Assembly (NCBI GenBank): GCA_965263105.1 | Contig: CBDHGL010000006.1 | Span: 434,001-498,000 of the forward strand | Length of the DNA stretch: 64,000 nt | Source of the DNA: JBCCTX01 sp965263105 | Lineage (GTDB): Bacteria > Bacteroidota > Bacteroidia > J057 | Reading direction: 5' to 3' | In this document: in pieces, positions 61,926 through 64,000 of the stretch | Numbering within the stretch: position 1 is the stretch's first letter | Layout: each line of letters starts with the position of its first letter | Position numbers and translations under genes: made by a program | The notes under the pieces: model-generated | Told to the model about the DNA's origin: nothing | The model's database searches: none | The model's input: only the letters and a program-made list of their open reading frames with translations

Positions 61926-62618
61926 ATGTCTAGTATACACACGGTCAACAAAGAATCCATTATTGAACGATTCAACCTCATCTATGCGGTGATCTTTGTT
62001 GGGGTCCTCATTTCTCATATCAGCATCCCTGAAATACCCATCTGGTCCCTGCTATTGTGGCTGACCAAACCGTTGATTATGATTTCGCTGGGGTACCTCT
62101 TTGTCAAAATCGAGGGTCCTCTGCTCGATCGTAAAAATCTGATATTCTTAGGCGCTATTGTAGCCTCCTTCCTTGGAGATGTCATCTTACTTTTTGAAGG
62201 GGAAGTGGCCTTTCTCATAGGGGTAGCTGCTTTCTTTATTGCTCAACTCATGTATGCCTGGGTATTTGCTCAAGAAGGGAGTTGGAGAGTTTTTCGGGAA
62301 ATAGGAATCCTTTTTATCATCGGATACGGCGTTGGCCTCATGCATTTTCTATGGCCCTACCTGGAGTTTATGCGTATTCCCATTAGCATCTATGCCAGTG
62401 CCATCACCGTTATGGGTGTTTGTGCCCTTAGCCGCAAGCCGAATGTGAGCCGCAAAAGCTTCGGATGGGTGGTCATTGGAGCCTTTTTCTTTATCATCTC
62501 AGATAGTTTGATCGCCATCAATCGCTTTGTGTTTGATATTCCCTTGAGGCAATTTACGGTCATGGCTACCTATATGTTAGCCCAATACCTGATTGTTTTA
62601 GGATATATCAGGAGATAG
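61926..62618 (+). CDS. YhhN/TMEM86 family membrane protein (lysoplasmalogenase-like)
   Basis: 230 residues with about eight TM helices. Family marks: LLLWLTKPLIMISLGYLF, FLGAIVASFLGDVILLF (Gly-Asp pair), SIYASAITVMGVCALSR, GAFFFIISDSLIAINRFVF and the final YMLAQYLIVLGY. The eukaryotic relative TMEM86B hydrolyses the vinyl-ether bond of lysoplasmalogens. Bacterial members are poorly characterised, so the substrate is inferred from the family only. It is preceded by a clear promoter. Confidence 0.88.
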   Translation: MSSIHTVNKESIIERFNLIYAVIFVGVLISHISIPEIPIWSLLLWLTKPLIMISLGYLFVKIEGPLLDRKNLIFLGAIVASFLGDVILLFEGEVAFLIGVAAFFIAQLMYAWVFAQEGSWRVFREIGILFIIGYGVGLMHFLWPYLEFMRIPISIYASAITVMGVCALSRKPNVSRKSFGWVVIGAFFFIISDSLIAINRFVFDIPLRQFTVMATYMLAQYLIVLGYIRR

Positions 62619-62640
62619 GCTTGCGTATAATTGTCTACGC

Positions 62641-64000
62641 TTAAGGTCTCGCCCATCCATTCTCTAAGACAAATTGTACCCGTTCCCGCTGATCATAGGT
62701 GAAGCACCTATAATTTCGGTTGATAGACATGTGATTGTTCATTCGAAAGACAGGCCCTTCACAGGAAGCGACGAGGCTAAATGGGCCTATTCCCTGGCTC
62801 AAATCTGGCACAAAGGTATCCGGGGCAAAATCACCCAAGCGATTGCAGGGATATTCAAAGGTGTCAAATAATCCTAAGTAATAGCCCATACGATTAACAA
62901 TGTAGTCGGGGTGCTCGGTCAAAACAGAGATAGATCGAAGCAGGATATGCTGAGAAATCTCCTCTGGGTTATTAACCGGGATTCTGGGATTCGGAAATTC
63001 CAGGGATAAGAGGCCATCCATTTCCCCGAATTCCAACAAAGGGGCATTGACTAAGCCTCTAGCATCTGACCCCTGCCCTTCATCTGAGGGATTGACCTCG
63101 GGAAATTCAAATCCATAAGAATTCGCTAACCAAATATTCACATAGGCCTCTGGATCCCAGCCATATGTTTCTTCTAGTGACTGGAATAGGTTGAGGGTAA
63201 GTTCTGGAAATTCATTATCTGGCGACGGGATATTCTGAAGGCCGGGGGAGGCTAGAGAGAATCCATCTGGATCCCTAGCTGCCAATTCAAAGCGGAGAAA
63301 TAAATCTACTGCATTGGGATTGAGATCCCCAGCAATTACCTCTTCCCGCGTAAAAACTTGCCTATTGAAGGAAGCATTGAGGGTGTCAATAAGCTTCTGC
63401 AAATCCCCAGAAAGCAAGTCTACCCCGTAGTTATGAAATACTACAGGTATGGTTTGTAGAGGATAGGACTTTTCTTCCCGAACTGTCACAGTAAGGGTGT
63501 TAGAACTAAGACTAGGAGTCTCTACTCGTATCAAGTATTGACCCGCTTCATCAAAATGAATCCTACTAATAGCAGGTACGGGCTGATCATTGATAATCAG
63601 GGTGAATCCCGATTCGTCCACTTCAACGCTTCGACCTCCCACATCCACTTGAACAGCAAAATCTCCTGTCAGAGACCAATCATTTGTTGTCAAAAAGGAA
63701 TAGCCATCGTAGGCAAGGCTTAGACTCTCAGCATCTTCCTGTAAATCCAGTACTTCCACTTGTACTTCGTTACTTACAATACCATCAAATTGGGCTATGA
63801 TAGTATATATGCCTCGTTCAGTGGGAATGAATTCATTACTTCCAAGAGGCTGACCGTTTACCAAATACTCAACTGCTGCATTTTCGACCCTTTGGGAAGA
63901 ACCATCAAGGACATCTACCTGGATCCGTACGGTATCCAAGTTACTGAGGGCTACTTCTTTGTCTACTGTAAGGCGTATCTCTTGAATTTGGGGTTCCTCT
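62641..64000 (-). CDS. Ig-like/M43 pappalysin-like protein with degenerate zinc site (5' end beyond window)
   Basis: Open from the stop at 62641 through the right edge: upstream of the TTG at 63939 the frame continues without a stop to base 64000, so the N-terminus is missing. At least two Ig-like beta domains (IQVDVLDGSSQRVENAAVEY; FLTTNDWSLTGDFAVQVDVG) precede a domain that aligns with M43 (pappalysin-family) metalloproteases: TIPVVFHNYGVDLLSGDLQK, LNASFNRQVFTREEV, VDLFLRFELAARDPDG, YVNIWLANSYGFEFP and the end FTYDQRERVQFVLENG. The zinc helix expected as HExxHxxGxxH reads NRMGYYLGLFD, losing all three His and the Glu. The downstream Cys and GD..DT pattern (CNRLGDFAPDT) remains. It is probably a non-catalytic binding or structural relative. 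Confidence 0.75.
   Translation of the reverse strand, partial: EEPQIQEIRLTVDKEVALSNLDTVRIQVDVLDGSSQRVENAAVEYLVNGQPLGSNEFIPTERGIYTIIAQFDGIVSNEVQVEVLDLQEDAESLSLAYDGYSFLTTNDWSLTGDFAVQVDVGGRSVEVDESGFTLIINDQPVPAISRIHFDEAGQYLIRVETPSLSSNTLTVTVREEKSYPLQTIPVVFHNYGVDLLSGDLQKLIDTLNASFNRQVFTREEVIAGDLNPNAVDLFLRFELAARDPDGFSLASPGLQNIPSPDNEFPELTLNLFQSLEETYGWDPEAYVNIWLANSYGFEFPEVNPSDEGQGSDARGLVNAPLLEFGEMDGLLSLEFPNPRIPVNNPEEISQHILLRSISVLTEHPDYIVNRMGYYLGLFDTFEYPCNRLGDFAPDTFVPDLSQGIGPFSLVASCEGPVFRMNNHMSINRNYRCFTYDQRERVQFVLENGWARP

Noticed and set aside
1..64000. Insertion sequence, prophage or integrase
   Set aside because: No transposase, integrase, recombinase or phage structural gene was seen in any frame.

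Overview
The window looks like a chromosomal piece of a marine or gliding-type Bacteroidota, most likely class Saprospiria (Lewinella/Saprospira-like). This placement is inferred from content. Seen in the sequence: four proteins ending in type IX secretion (T9SS) C-terminal sorting domains, a DUF2723/GT117 protein O-mannosyltransferase-like gene, DUF4286, dodecin, DUF4331, a promoter with Bacteroidota-type spacing (TTG-N18-TAnnTTT), and many lipoproteins. No rRNA, tRNA, CRISPR array, phage gene or insertion sequence was found.

Region 1 (1-20.4 kb, all minus strand) is an exoprotein island. It begins with a partial GSDH-type sugar dehydrogenase. Three giant T9SS cargo proteins follow: (i) a YVTN propeller/di-haem protein with a glycine-rich segment, (ii) an FG-GAP/ASPIC propeller joined to a vanadium-haloperoxidase-like domain, (iii) a double-PA14/PKD protein carrying a sialate-O-acetylesterase-like (SASA) domain. 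They share discoidin (F5/8 C) domains (3+4+1 copies) and an ~80-residue Ig-like module (1+2+4 copies), so they were evidently assembled from a common domain pool. The final discoidin copy of each is a distinct subtype with a Cys-Cys pair.

Region 2 (20.4-30.7 kb) holds an acidic secreted protein, the GT117 gene, a small-protein/HNH-nuclease pair whose nuclease frame is broken by one base, a secreted protein with three Cys-rich CWxCPxG repeats, a lipoprotein penicillin acylase, an unknown cytoplasmic protein, and the C-terminal remnant of a SUKH (SMI1/KNR4) gene.

Region 3 (30.7-50.8 kb) is mostly metabolic and envelope genes: a haloalkane-dehalogenase-like hydrolase, an overlapping J-domain/outer-membrane/lipoprotein-hydrolase operon, a zinc alcohol dehydrogenase, TPR proteins, a CPA1 antiporter, DUF4286, an esterase, a pullulanase-like GH13, a DUF4331 + TPR pair divergent from an ECF sigma/RskA-type anti-sigma pair, RluA, a MurG-like glycosyltransferase, a YgjP metalloprotease, a DUF5009 acyltransferase-like protein and dodecin.

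Region 4 (50.9-64 kb) contains an outer-membrane protein, a large TPR-CHAT lipoprotein facing a sigma factor/membrane-TPR operon, a small HTH protein, glpK, an ABC-F protein with an eroded second ATPase site, a 30-residue membrane ORF, YhhN, and a partial Ig/M43-like protein whose zinc-binding motif has been completely replaced.

The intergenic regions carry a dispersed family of 7-bp-periodic repeats (unit near GGACTAT/AGTCCAT), several of them bracketing hairpin-rich bodies of about 120-135 bp. This is the most unexpected non-coding structure here.
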